DNA of 64,000 bases from contig NZ_KB849711.1 of assembly GCF_000368825.1 (NCBI RefSeq), positions 164,520 to 228,519 on the forward strand, written 5' to 3'. The notes under the pieces were generated by a model. It did no database searches, was not told the origin of the DNA, and saw nothing but the letters and a program-made list of their open reading frames with translations. This document shows, piece after piece, positions 56,360 through 64,000 of this stretch. A program made the position numbers and the translations under genes. This DNA comes from Acinetobacter ursingii DSM 16037 = CIP 107286. GTDB lineage: Bacteria; Pseudomonadota; Gammaproteobacteria; Pseudomonadales; Moraxellaceae. The first letter of the stretch is position 1; each line of letters begins with the position of its first letter.

Positions 56360-57406
56360 GTGCATACTTTACTAAATACCAGAGGAGTCAGCAGTGGTCT
56401 GACAAATTTAGTGCAGAAATTCTGTGACTTACACTCCATACCGTCCCCGATTACTCGTTTATATGACGTGGATGAGCGATTGCCACTGGTAGAGTGGTAT
56501 CGAATTCTGAATTATTTAAGTCAATATTATAAAAAAGATGATTTGGGGATAGAGCTTGGAAAGTTATGTGAGCCTGCCGATATCGGTATTGTGGCTTATC
56601 TTGCCATGAATTGTGAAACCTCTGGGCAAATTATTCATTTATTTCAACGCTATCAGCGAATTTGGTATCATATTTCTTTAGTTTGCATTGAAAATACGGA
56701 TGATGCATTTTCATTTATTTGGAAAAGCCCTACCTTTGTACAAGCAGGTCAATTTGTTAAAGAAGCACGTTTAGCAAACGATGTTGCTTTTGCCATGATG
56801 ATGACTTTTATCAATAACCTAGTCTATCCTCAGATGTTCCATGCCAAACGAATGGAGTTTAGTGCACCTGCTCCTACGGTAATTTCTGCGCATGAACGTT
56901 TTTTTGCTTGTCCTGTCATCTTCGATTGTTCCCTCAACACTGTCTCTTATACACACCAGATGCTCGACTTAACGGTCAATGCGGGCTATTCAGACCATAT
57001 GCTGAAACGCATATTGGAAAAAAATGCCAATTATCTACTCACCAAATACCCTGAAAATATTTCATTTAATGAATTGGTCTATCGGAATATTGTAGCCGCC
57101 ATTCAAAAAAATAGAGTTGATATTCAATATGTTGCTAATCAAATGGGGATTTCTCCTCGTTTATTACAGTACCGACTTAAACTTCATGGCACGACCTTCT
57201 CGGATAAACTTAATAAGATCAGAAAAACACTTGCATTACAGTATCTTGAGGATGACTCATTAAGTATTAATGAAATTTCTGCGCTTCTGGCTTATCGAGA
57301 ACAGACCTCATTTAATCGTGCCTTTAAGTCTTGGACAGGTATGAGTCCTTTGCAATGGCGCGCAGAACATCAAATACAAGAGAGCAAATTTGCTTTTCAT
57401 GTGTAA
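56360..57406 (+). CDS. AraC-family regulator (OruR/ArgR-type N-terminal domain)
   Basis: A 348-residue transcription factor. The first 200 residues are the arabinose-binding-like domain of OruR-type regulators (PLVEWYRILNYLSQYY, GIVAYLAMNCETSGQIIHLFQRYQRIWYH). The C-terminal AraC DNA-binding domain has ISPRLLQYRLKLHGTTFSDKL and EISALLAYREQTSFNRAFKSWTGMSPLQWR, both helix-turn-helix units. The start is GTG after GAGGATCAT. It abuts the next, paralogous AraC gene tail to tail with no gap, and sits beside a fimbrial operon it may regulate. Confidence 0.88.
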   Translation: MHTLLNTRGVSSGLTNLVQKFCDLHSIPSPITRLYDVDERLPLVEWYRILNYLSQYYKKDDLGIELGKLCEPADIGIVAYLAMNCETSGQIIHLFQRYQRIWYHISLVCIENTDDAFSFIWKSPTFVQAGQFVKEARLANDVAFAMMMTFINNLVYPQMFHAKRMEFSAPAPTVISAHERFFACPVIFDCSLNTVSYTHQMLDLTVNAGYSDHMLKRILEKNANYLLTKYPENISFNELVYRNIVAAIQKNRVDIQYVANQMGISPRLLQYRLKLHGTTFSDKLNKIRKTLALQYLEDDSLSINEISALLAYREQTSFNRAFKSWTGMSPLQWRAEHQIQESKFAFHV

Positions 57407-58450
57407 CTAAACCATGAGATTCCACGGATTATCCTGTTCTTCAAAAAACTCATCCAAAATTACCCGTCGATATTGTAGTGGACTCATGCCCGTCCAGTTT
57501 TTGAATGAACGATTAAACGAGGTTTGTTCCTGATAGGAAAGCAAAAGTGAAATATCCAGGATACTTAGACTCGGATCTGCAAGATATCCAATTGCCAGCT
57601 CTTTACGCACCTGATTCAACCGTTGCTTAAAAGTATAACCCTGTTGTTTAAGCTTATATTGGAACATACGAGAGGTATAACCCAATTGTTGTGCCACATA
57701 TTCGATAGAAATTTTGCCTTGGTGCACTGCATAGATAATGGCACGTTGTACCACTTCATCAAAAGAATTACATTCTGGTAACTCTTGTAATAATATGTCT
57801 GCCTGCTGGATCAAGATCTGATTTAACACAGGATCTGCACTGGGTACCGTCAGATTTAAATTACTCAACGGAAAATACATATTGGTCTTGTTGTGACTAA
57901 ACTCGACAGGACAATTAAAATAGCTTTCATAGAGCTGTGGATTTTTTGGGCTAGCCGAAACAAACTCGATACGATTTATTGCAATCCTGTTTGGATAAAT
58001 CAATTGATTAACCAAATTAAAAAATATGGCAATCATGGTTTCATCGGCCACTGCTCCCGCCTTGAAGTATGGATCAAATTCCCAACTAATGATCAGCTCA
58101 TTATCATGGCATTTGACCGAAACATCCATAAAATCATAGCTTAAGCGCTGAAACTGTAAAAATGAGGATAAGGCTTGCGTCAGATTGTCACTGCTAAGCC
58201 CAATATAAGCCATAATCCCCAAATGTTCAGGTTTGACCAGTTCTGCGATTTTCAATCCCAAAGCAGGAACGGGATATTGTTGTTCAATATAATTTAACAA
58301 AAATAGCCACTCAGAAAAAGGAACTCGCTCGTTAAGCGCGTAATCCTTAACACGATCAGGGAGGGTCAAATCGTGTTGATCACAAAACAGTTCCAGTAAA
58401 CGCATTAAGTTACTGCTAACCGATTTAATATGATAGAAAGTTCGTTGCAT
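57407..58450 (-). CDS. AraC-family regulator, paralogue of its neighbour
   Basis: A 347-residue AraC-type regulator of the same architecture as the gene at 56360, with clear resemblance over both domains: VPFSEWLFLLNYIEQQYP, GIMAYIGLSSDNLTQALSSFLQFQRLSYDF, and SILDISLLLSYQEQTSFNRSFKNWTGMSPLQYR. The ATG at 58448-58450 is given; an in-frame TTG four codons upstream is possible, and neither has a good ribosome-binding site. It is downstream of the fimbrial chaperone gene on the same strand with 75 bases between, separated by a weak inverted repeat. Confidence 0.85.
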   Translation of the reverse strand: MQRTFYHIKSVSSNLMRLLELFCDQHDLTLPDRVKDYALNERVPFSEWLFLLNYIEQQYPVPALGLKIAELVKPEHLGIMAYIGLSSDNLTQALSSFLQFQRLSYDFMDVSVKCHDNELIISWEFDPYFKAGAVADETMIAIFFNLVNQLIYPNRIAINRIEFVSASPKNPQLYESYFNCPVEFSHNKTNMYFPLSNLNLTVPSADPVLNQILIQQADILLQELPECNSFDEVVQRAIIYAVHQGKISIEYVAQQLGYTSRMFQYKLKQQGYTFKQRLNQVRKELAIGYLADPSLSILDISLLLSYQEQTSFNRSFKNWTGMSPLQYRRVILDEFFEEQDNPWNLMV

Positions 58451-58524
58451 GGATGGATTCAACCATATCTATAAATATAATTAGGGAGACTCCTGTCAAA
58501 AACAGGAGCTGATTCACTCAACAA

Positions 58525-59268
58525 TTAAGGTTGAATAAAAGAAATATTTTTTTCAAAATCGTGTTGGTTACCAAAATCATCAATCAGACTAAAATTGAGC
58601 TGATACTGATCAGCCTTAGGCAGAGTCCCATTGAACTGATACTGTCGTTGTGATTTGGGATAGCTCATCATGTCTGTTTCCGCATTTGTCTCAATCATTT
58701 GTTTTTGATAGCTCAATTGAATATTGACCATCGAAGCATGATAAGCAGTTGGGTTATCACATATTAATTTCCAATGATCTTGCTCGACTTGCACGGAGAA
58801 ATTGAGCTGTTTGGCAATGTCAGATAGTTCAAATTTTTTCAGGCTTTTCGGGCGATAAAAAATCTTGAGCTGAGTATTCATCGCCAGACTAATATAAGCA
58901 TCTTGCTGATCAGGTTGTGGAATCGCTGGAATTTCATATAGATTGAGCCAATAGACTGATTCACGATCTTTAGGAAGTATTTGTCCGTTATAGACCACTC
59001 TTAAACTTTGCAGACCACGTGCAGCCATTTTAGAAACAGGCGGCAAAGTGATAAATGGAATTTCAGCGTGATCTGGACTCCCCTGTCCTTGATCAACCCA
59101 TGTTTGCAAAATCACAGGATAATCATTGACATTGGCAAGCATTAAGCTTCTTTCACGCTGACCTTCTTCAAACAGTAGTCGTGTTTTTGCCGCAAGAATA
59201 CCTGCACTGACTGAATTAGCCGTAAGCAGACCTGTTAGGCTGAGGAGAAATATTGCTTTTAACTTCAT
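58525..59268 (-). CDS. Periplasmic fimbrial chaperone (second)
   Basis: A 247-residue PapD-family chaperone, which caps pilus subunits by donor-strand complementation. It has a signal peptide (MKLKAIFLLSLTGLLTANSVSA), the cleft arginine in AAKTRLLFEEGQRE, the conserved YWLNLYEIPAIPQP, and the cleft lysine with LKIFYRPKSLK near residues 137-147. The C-terminal domain is Ig-like. Its ATG overlaps the adhesin stop codon by one base (TAATG). It is a second chaperone in the same operon as the one at 63174. Confidence 0.9.
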   Translation of the reverse strand: MKLKAIFLLSLTGLLTANSVSAGILAAKTRLLFEEGQRERSLMLANVNDYPVILQTWVDQGQGSPDHAEIPFITLPPVSKMAARGLQSLRVVYNGQILPKDRESVYWLNLYEIPAIPQPDQQDAYISLAMNTQLKIFYRPKSLKKFELSDIAKQLNFSVQVEQDHWKLICDNPTAYHASMVNIQLSYQKQMIETNAETDMMSYPKSQRQYQFNGTLPKADQYQLNFSLIDDFGNQHDFEKNISFIQP

Positions 59269-60548
59269 TATTGCACCTTCACCAACACATAGGCCGTGGC
59301 ATGGACTTTTCCAGCCTCGACAGTTTGACCATCGAGTTTCTTTAAGATCGCAGTGTAATTTTGCAAATAATGGGTATAGCCTGCTTCGGTAGAGCCTTTT
59401 GCCGTTGCACCGTCTTTAAATGGATACCAACCTGCATTGGCACCATTGCCTGATATACCGGGTTGCCCAACAAAATTCATATCAGTGCCAGTACTGCTAT
59501 TGCGTAGAAAAATACCAACACCTTTGGCAATGCCATTGGTGCCATATTGATCAGAGAGCAGTGCTTTCACACCATTTTGCGCATTCACCAAACCTAGTTT
59601 CTGGGCGGCGGTATAAGCCCCTTCAGATGCTTGTATACCCATTGCTGTTTGCTTACTTGCTACACCAGACACAGCCTGATTCGAACATTCAATCGAGACA
59701 TTAAACTGAGCTTGCGTAGATTTCCCCTGATTTAAAGTTTCAACAGTCATCGTATCAAACAGCACTAACGGCGTTGCATTTCGTGCTACGCAAGTGGGTT
59801 CATTGTAGAGAGTTGCTGTGCGCATACCATAACCGATTCCATTTGCGGGCCAAAAATCGAATTTGGTTTCAGAGTTTTCTCCTATTTCATCACTATTTAA
59901 ATTTGGACCTTTGAGCTGGATATAAGCATTTGGTTGCAGACAAGTATAGGTACCCGAGGCAATCGTTCCACTGGTTCCCGCACCACAATAGTTATTTAAT
60001 CCTGCACTAGGGATCTGGCTAATTCGATATAGCTCAGCGGATAGAATTGGAATATCCTGCAAACGAATCTGGATTTTATTACCGACAGTGACATAGTTTC
60101 GAACAGGAAGCGGTTGCCAAAATTTAGTGAGTACAACCCCATCCATCGTCTGTTTAATCCCGACATAACGAAAAAAAGTTGCATAGACATTTGGCATTCC
60201 ATCTTGGGCGCCCAAATCCCAATATCCCCCCACACGATCATCACCATTGGTCGCAACCAAAAATTGAATATTCGGCAAATCTGCAACATCACACTCCCAT
60301 ACCACTGAGGATGGAGAAGTGCCCCCTTTGTAATTAGAAGCAGGAACGGTTGTGCGAGCTAAGAGAGTTCCAACGGGCTGTAAATAGGTGCTGGTTAGAT
60401 TTATCACACCAAATTGTATAAGGGCACTATTACCATCGTAAGCCGCTGTTCCTGATAACTCATTCGTACATCTCGCATAAGCAGATACCGTATAGCATCC
60501 CATCATGAATATTAGGATTTGAAGTAACCAAAACTTTAATGTTTTCAT
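59268..60548 (-). CDS. Putative two-domain fimbrial tip adhesin
   Basis: A 426-residue exported protein with a signal peptide (MKTLKFWLLQILIFMMGCYTVSAYA), an N-terminal domain of about 220 residues rich in Cys and aromatic residues, and a C-terminal pilin domain (about 250-426) ending HATAYVLVKVQ, which fits a donor-strand-accepting pilin fold. Two-domain tip adhesins have this layout. The ligand is unknown. The ATG overlaps the usher stop (ATGA), which decides the start; a longer frame begins seven codons earlier inside usher. Confidence 0.78.
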   Translation of the reverse strand: MKTLKFWLLQILIFMMGCYTVSAYARCTNELSGTAAYDGNSALIQFGVINLTSTYLQPVGTLLARTTVPASNYKGGTSPSSVVWECDVADLPNIQFLVATNGDDRVGGYWDLGAQDGMPNVYATFFRYVGIKQTMDGVVLTKFWQPLPVRNYVTVGNKIQIRLQDIPILSAELYRISQIPSAGLNNYCGAGTSGTIASGTYTCLQPNAYIQLKGPNLNSDEIGENSETKFDFWPANGIGYGMRTATLYNEPTCVARNATPLVLFDTMTVETLNQGKSTQAQFNVSIECSNQAVSGVASKQTAMGIQASEGAYTAAQKLGLVNAQNGVKALLSDQYGTNGIAKGVGIFLRNSSTGTDMNFVGQPGISGNGANAGWYPFKDGATAKGSTEAGYTHYLQNYTAILKKLDGQTVEAGKVHATAYVLVKVQ

Positions 60549-63160
60549 TTTGCTTGCTCCATTTGACAAGTTTGCTCAAAACGAATCAAAGGTTGCTTGA
60601 TGGCTTCATCATCAATATGATAAGCAACATGACATTGTTGATCATTTTGCTCTCCCCATTGCACTTTCAAGCGTCCCTGACGATTTTCAGCACGGACATA
60701 AAGCTGCCCACTTTGACCCACCATTCCAATGATATTGCCTTGCTCATCCACCACTTCTGCACCTAAAGGCACATATTCTTTTTGATCATTGTCCAGTCTT
60801 GCCTGTATCAATAACGGATAACCTGAACGGGTTTTAAATTTGATTTTAATCGCAGCTCCCGCATAAGGTGCGACTTGCTGTTCACTACTTTCTATTTCTA
60901 CTTGCTCAGAAATCCCTTGCGGATCTAATGCAATTGTATTGTATTGATACGCAGTGATGGCTGGCACCAATGCATAGCCTGACTTATTAATGGTTGCCCC
61001 TTGTCCATTATAGACACGCGCCCCTTCAGCACCTTTAGCTTCAACCAAAGCAAAAGTCTCACCCAAATATGGACCTAGAGTCATGCCGCCACTATGAATT
61101 GCCACAGCTCCCTGCGCATTGGCTGATGCTTGCCAAAAATTCTCTCCTGTCGATGCACTCATGCCCGCAGTCAAATTAGAGAAGCGTTTATTTAAATTAG
61201 CATTCCATGTGGTAGCATTCATCTCTTCATCACGACTCACGCCTAAGGCATAATTAATCGACTGATCCTGAGTCAAAGTACCTGAAAGCATGGCCTGATA
61301 ATTATCAGACTGCTGTGAACCATGTGAATAAGAAAGATCCAGATAAGGGGAACGACTTTTATTTTTTCCACTCAATGGTAGACTCACAGAGAGGCTGAGT
61401 GTGGTGTCCGCTTTATTATTCTGATTAGAGTCTGATGAGATGATTTGCTGACCTGATTGATCTACAAATTGATAATATGCATTTTCCTGACGAATAAGAG
61501 ACACGTTCATAGAAATGCCATTTTTAAAGGATTTGTTATAGCCAATCTGAGTCTGAACATCTCGATCACGCCCATCACGATAATCCTGCATAGAGCCTGA
61601 TACGAACACAATGCCATAATCCCCCAGACTTTGGTTCAGGGTCAGTTCGACTCTTGATCGTTGTAAATAACTGGAGGATTGCCATGTGCCACCATTTTTC
61701 AAGGCATCACGCACCCCAATCACATCGCCTAAATCACGATAACCTTCGGTAGAATAACGATAACCTGCTAATGAAATATTGGTATTGGTTGGCTGAATCG
61801 TCTTACTGTACGTTAGGCTTGCAAGCCAGCCATCGGTACTGCCCAAAGTATCCAAATCAGCATGTGAATAGGTCAAGTTGGAACCAAAAGCCCCCAAGAA
61901 AGAAGCATAAGTTCCACCCAATAGGATCGCTTGATAACCATCTGCAACCCTTAAACCGGTATTCAGGGTAATCGCATTACTCAGGCCTCGTTGGTAGGTT
62001 ACATTGGAAAAGTAAGTGTCTTCTCCAATGTCGCGCGTACGACCCAAATCAAAATTATAACGATAAGAACCTGCACGTAATGACTCAGGAACGGCTGAAA
62101 ATGGCACTCTAAATTGACTAATCGTTCCATCTGCCTCATAGACCAAAACGGTCAAGTCGCCATTGTAATTGGTCGGATATAAATCTGTAATTTTAAACGC
62201 GCCGGGTGCCACAGAAGTTTGATAAATTTCTCGACCATTTTGCTGTACAGAAACTTTCGCGTTGGTTCTGGCAACGCCTTGAATCATCGGAGCATAACCA
62301 CGTATGGATTCGGGTAACATACGATCATCTGAGGCAATATTGATCCCATTAAAACTTAAACCTGAGAAAAATTGACCTGATGTATAAACTTGACCAATAG
62401 TGGCTTGACCACGAATTGCGGGTAATGCCCGCATCACATAGCTACGAATGTTATTCCAGTCTGTTCCCTGTCCTTTGTTATAGCTCAGACTAGATTGTTG
62501 TCGATATTGCCACTTACCAAAATTGATTCCACCCGTCACTGACAAATAGGCTGCATCCTGATTTAGACGTCCCACATCAGTTTCATAGGAGTTATAGTAA
62601 TAATTGGCAATATAATTTATAAAGCCAATGCTGCTGCCCGCATTCCATTCTTTCGGATTTACATAGCCTCTTGGCACATAACGTAATTCACTTTGTGGAA
62701 TGGTCAGATTAAGACGCAAATTGCTAAAGTCCAGATAAAGCTGACTACCTTTGACCTGTTGCGATAAAAAAAAGCATTGTTGTTGAGCACTCAGTTGGCT
62801 AGCGGTCTGAACATATGAATCCAGTAACCCAATACTTTTGAGCATTTCAGGCTGAAAACAAGGCTGTACATCGCTGGAATCATCTTTAAACTCAAGCTGC
62901 ATACGTTCAACAAAATGGCCATTCACATATACATCGACTTTATACTGCCCAGCCAAAACACTTTGCTTTTGACTCAAACGTTGCATCAAACCTGACTGAT
63001 TAACGGATTGACCACGAAATAACGCACTATCAAAGACATAATCATCACTCGATGAAACCTCATCGGTTTCAGCTTCAGCAGCATAGAGCTGTGCCATGAC
63101 CGCACTTCCGACCACACACATAGACAAAATTAAGCAAGGTTTAAAATAGTCAGCGTACAT
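60545..63160 (-). CDS. Fimbrial outer-membrane usher
   Basis: An 871-residue usher that secretes and polymerises pilus subunits across the outer membrane. It has a signal peptide, an N-terminal chaperone-binding domain (DYVFDSALFRGQ, VDVYVNGHFVERMQLEF), the usher block RGYAPMIQGVARTNAKVSVQQNGREIYQTSVAPGAFKITDLYP in the plug region near residues 290-330, a long beta-barrel, and C-terminal domains (PYAGAAIKIKFKTRSGYPLLIQA, GQLYVRAENRQGRLKVQWGE). GGGGAG precedes the ATG. It is complete, with normal length. Confidence 0.95.
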   Translation of the reverse strand: MYADYFKPCLILSMCVVGSAVMAQLYAAEAETDEVSSSDDYVFDSALFRGQSVNQSGLMQRLSQKQSVLAGQYKVDVYVNGHFVERMQLEFKDDSSDVQPCFQPEMLKSIGLLDSYVQTASQLSAQQQCFFLSQQVKGSQLYLDFSNLRLNLTIPQSELRYVPRGYVNPKEWNAGSSIGFINYIANYYYNSYETDVGRLNQDAAYLSVTGGINFGKWQYRQQSSLSYNKGQGTDWNNIRSYVMRALPAIRGQATIGQVYTSGQFFSGLSFNGINIASDDRMLPESIRGYAPMIQGVARTNAKVSVQQNGREIYQTSVAPGAFKITDLYPTNYNGDLTVLVYEADGTISQFRVPFSAVPESLRAGSYRYNFDLGRTRDIGEDTYFSNVTYQRGLSNAITLNTGLRVADGYQAILLGGTYASFLGAFGSNLTYSHADLDTLGSTDGWLASLTYSKTIQPTNTNISLAGYRYSTEGYRDLGDVIGVRDALKNGGTWQSSSYLQRSRVELTLNQSLGDYGIVFVSGSMQDYRDGRDRDVQTQIGYNKSFKNGISMNVSLIRQENAYYQFVDQSGQQIISSDSNQNNKADTTLSLSVSLPLSGKNKSRSPYLDLSYSHGSQQSDNYQAMLSGTLTQDQSINYALGVSRDEEMNATTWNANLNKRFSNLTAGMSASTGENFWQASANAQGAVAIHSGGMTLGPYLGETFALVEAKGAEGARVYNGQGATINKSGYALVPAITAYQYNTIALDPQGISEQVEIESSEQQVAPYAGAAIKIKFKTRSGYPLLIQARLDNDQKEYVPLGAEVVDEQGNIIGMVGQSGQLYVRAENRQGRLKVQWGEQNDQQCHVAYHIDDEAIKQPLIRFEQTCQMEQAK

Positions 63161-63173
63161 CAGTCTCCCCTCT

Positions 63174-63914
63174 TTAGGGACTTAGAGATGCTTCATGAAT
63201 GACGGTTGCACCATAATCATTAACCAGAGTGACTTTAACTTTGGCTGCTTTTGCGGCTGCTTCAGAAATATTGGCTGCCCAATTTACTGTGCTATTGGGG
63301 GCAATAATCTGATTACGATTTACCACGAGCTGATTTTGAGAAGTCAGTAAACGGACTTCTTGTATATTGGCAAAATATGCAGTCGGGTTAGTAACACTCA
63401 ACTGTTTACTTTGCGAATTAAATTTAAATCTAAGTTTTTCAATGGTCTGTGCTGAATTTCCTACTAAATTTTTAGGCCGATAAAACACTTTAATCCGATT
63501 TTTGAAGACTACCATCAAACGGTTATTGTCCATTTCCTGTTTTTTTGAAGCAGGATATTGCACAAAATTTAGGTAATACAAAGACTCTTTATCTTGAGCA
63601 ACCTGATCCGCACCAGTAAAACGTACACGAACTGTTTGACCCACATTGGGTTCCATACGGAAAATTTGTGGGCTAACGACAAACGGGGCTTTACTTGTTT
63701 CAAGTGTTGAATTTTCGTCACCATCATCAAGCCAGATCTGTACCAAAGCAGGTACACTATCGACATTTTGTAAATGAATAGTTTTTTCATTTTGACCATC
63801 GGCCAAAATCACACGAGTTCCTGTTAAGACCACACCAGCAAATGACGTGTTCAACATCAATGAACTCATGACGATCAAACCGATTTTCGACATGTGACCA
63901 GATATATTGACCAT
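63174..63914 (-). CDS. Periplasmic fimbrial chaperone (first)
   Basis: A 246-residue PapD-family chaperone. Landmarks are a signal peptide (about residues 1-27, ending FAG), GTRVILADGQNEKTIHLQN with the cleft arginine, YYLNFVQYPASKK, IKVFYRPKNLVG with the cleft lysine near residues 146-156, and the C-terminal domain with VTNPTAYFANIQEVRLL. The ATG at 63914 follows GGAGGG; the frame extends five codons upstream to a GTG. It begins the visible fimbrial operon; a pilin gene may lie just upstream, beyond the right edge. Confidence 0.9.
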   Translation of the reverse strand: MVNISGHMSKIGLIVMSSLMLNTSFAGVVLTGTRVILADGQNEKTIHLQNVDSVPALVQIWLDDGDENSTLETSKAPFVVSPQIFRMEPNVGQTVRVRFTGADQVAQDKESLYYLNFVQYPASKKQEMDNNRLMVVFKNRIKVFYRPKNLVGNSAQTIEKLRFKFNSQSKQLSVTNPTAYFANIQEVRLLTSQNQLVVNRNQIIAPNSTVNWAANISEAAAKAAKVKVTLVNDYGATVIHEASLSP

Positions 63915-64000
63915 ACGACCCTCCACCACCTATTCTGATATTATTGTTATTGCCCGATCTGCCATTTGCATGGCAAATCAGGACTTATGATTATTCTATT

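Noticed and set aside
58489..58513. CTCCTGT-CAAAA-ACAGGAG inverted repeat as a terminator of the fimbrial operon
   Set aside because: The stem is short and no T tract follows on the minus strand, so I do not call it a terminator, although it may attenuate read-through into the AraC gene.

Overview
The window looks like a chromosomal segment of an Acinetobacter-type gammaproteobacterium (Moraxellaceae). This rests on the low-to-moderate GC content, the protein sequences, and the gene order: murC/murG next to gshB, pyrE divergent from a crc-like gene, a urate-degradation cluster, parE-yqiA, the rib-nusB-thiL-pgpA block and glmU-glmS. I see no rRNA, tRNA, CRISPR array, prophage or transposase gene. 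Almost all of it is ordinary core chromosome. The right end is more accessory, with fimbrial genes.

Layout, left to right. 1-3.0 kb: end of a cell-wall operon (murC partial, murG) and gshB on the minus strand. 3.0-4.4 kb: an AT-rich gap with one copy of a palindromic repeat, then a cold-shock gene with a long leader and a small TTG-initiated gene. 4.5-6.0 kb: pyrE and the divergent crc/exonuclease III-like gene. 6.1-6.25 kb: a probable CsrA/RsmA-sequestering small RNA. 6.4-14.3 kb: mixed housekeeping genes (yffB, a DUF2147 protein, an esterase, a diguanylate cyclase, a GST gene coupled to dsbD, an outer-membrane protein, an ankyrin protein, a ribosome hibernation factor). 14.6-21.9 kb: a purine catabolic cluster (puuE, uraD, uraH, a Tsx-like channel, hpxO, alc, allA) that covers urate to glyoxylate plus urea. 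22-36.9 kb: parE-yqiA, a lipase-like hydrolase, dsbB-gshA, several conserved unknowns, a methionine aminotransferase, a MATE pump, and a divergent SDR/TetR pair. 37-49 kb: phoBR, a GlcG/SDR pair, sseA-like/psd, pncB, dtd and serB with a divergent AhpA/YtjB-like gene. 49.3-56.1 kb: ribBX-ribH-nusB-thiL-pgpA and glmU-glmS. 56.4-63.9 kb: two tail-to-tail AraC-type regulators and a chaperone-usher fimbrial operon that runs off the right edge.

Four non-coding signals stand out. (1) At 6107-6254 a transcript-like element has ten GGA triplets, several in small hairpin loops, and ends in an intrinsic terminator. This is the architecture of RsmX/Y/Z and CsrB-type antagonists of CsrA. (2) A palindromic repeat of about 77 bp occurs three times (3395, 16668, 18872); two copies in the same orientation bracket a three-gene segment inside the urate cluster. 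(3) A perfect 20-bp palindrome lies over the -35 box and spacer of a near-consensus promoter between an SDR gene and its divergent TetR regulator. (4) A second perfect 20-bp palindrome lies upstream of a small membrane-protein gene.

Start codons were chosen from ribosome-binding sites, overlap with the upstream gene and family alignment from memory. Several differ from the longest reading frame, and those choices are stated. No database searches were possible.
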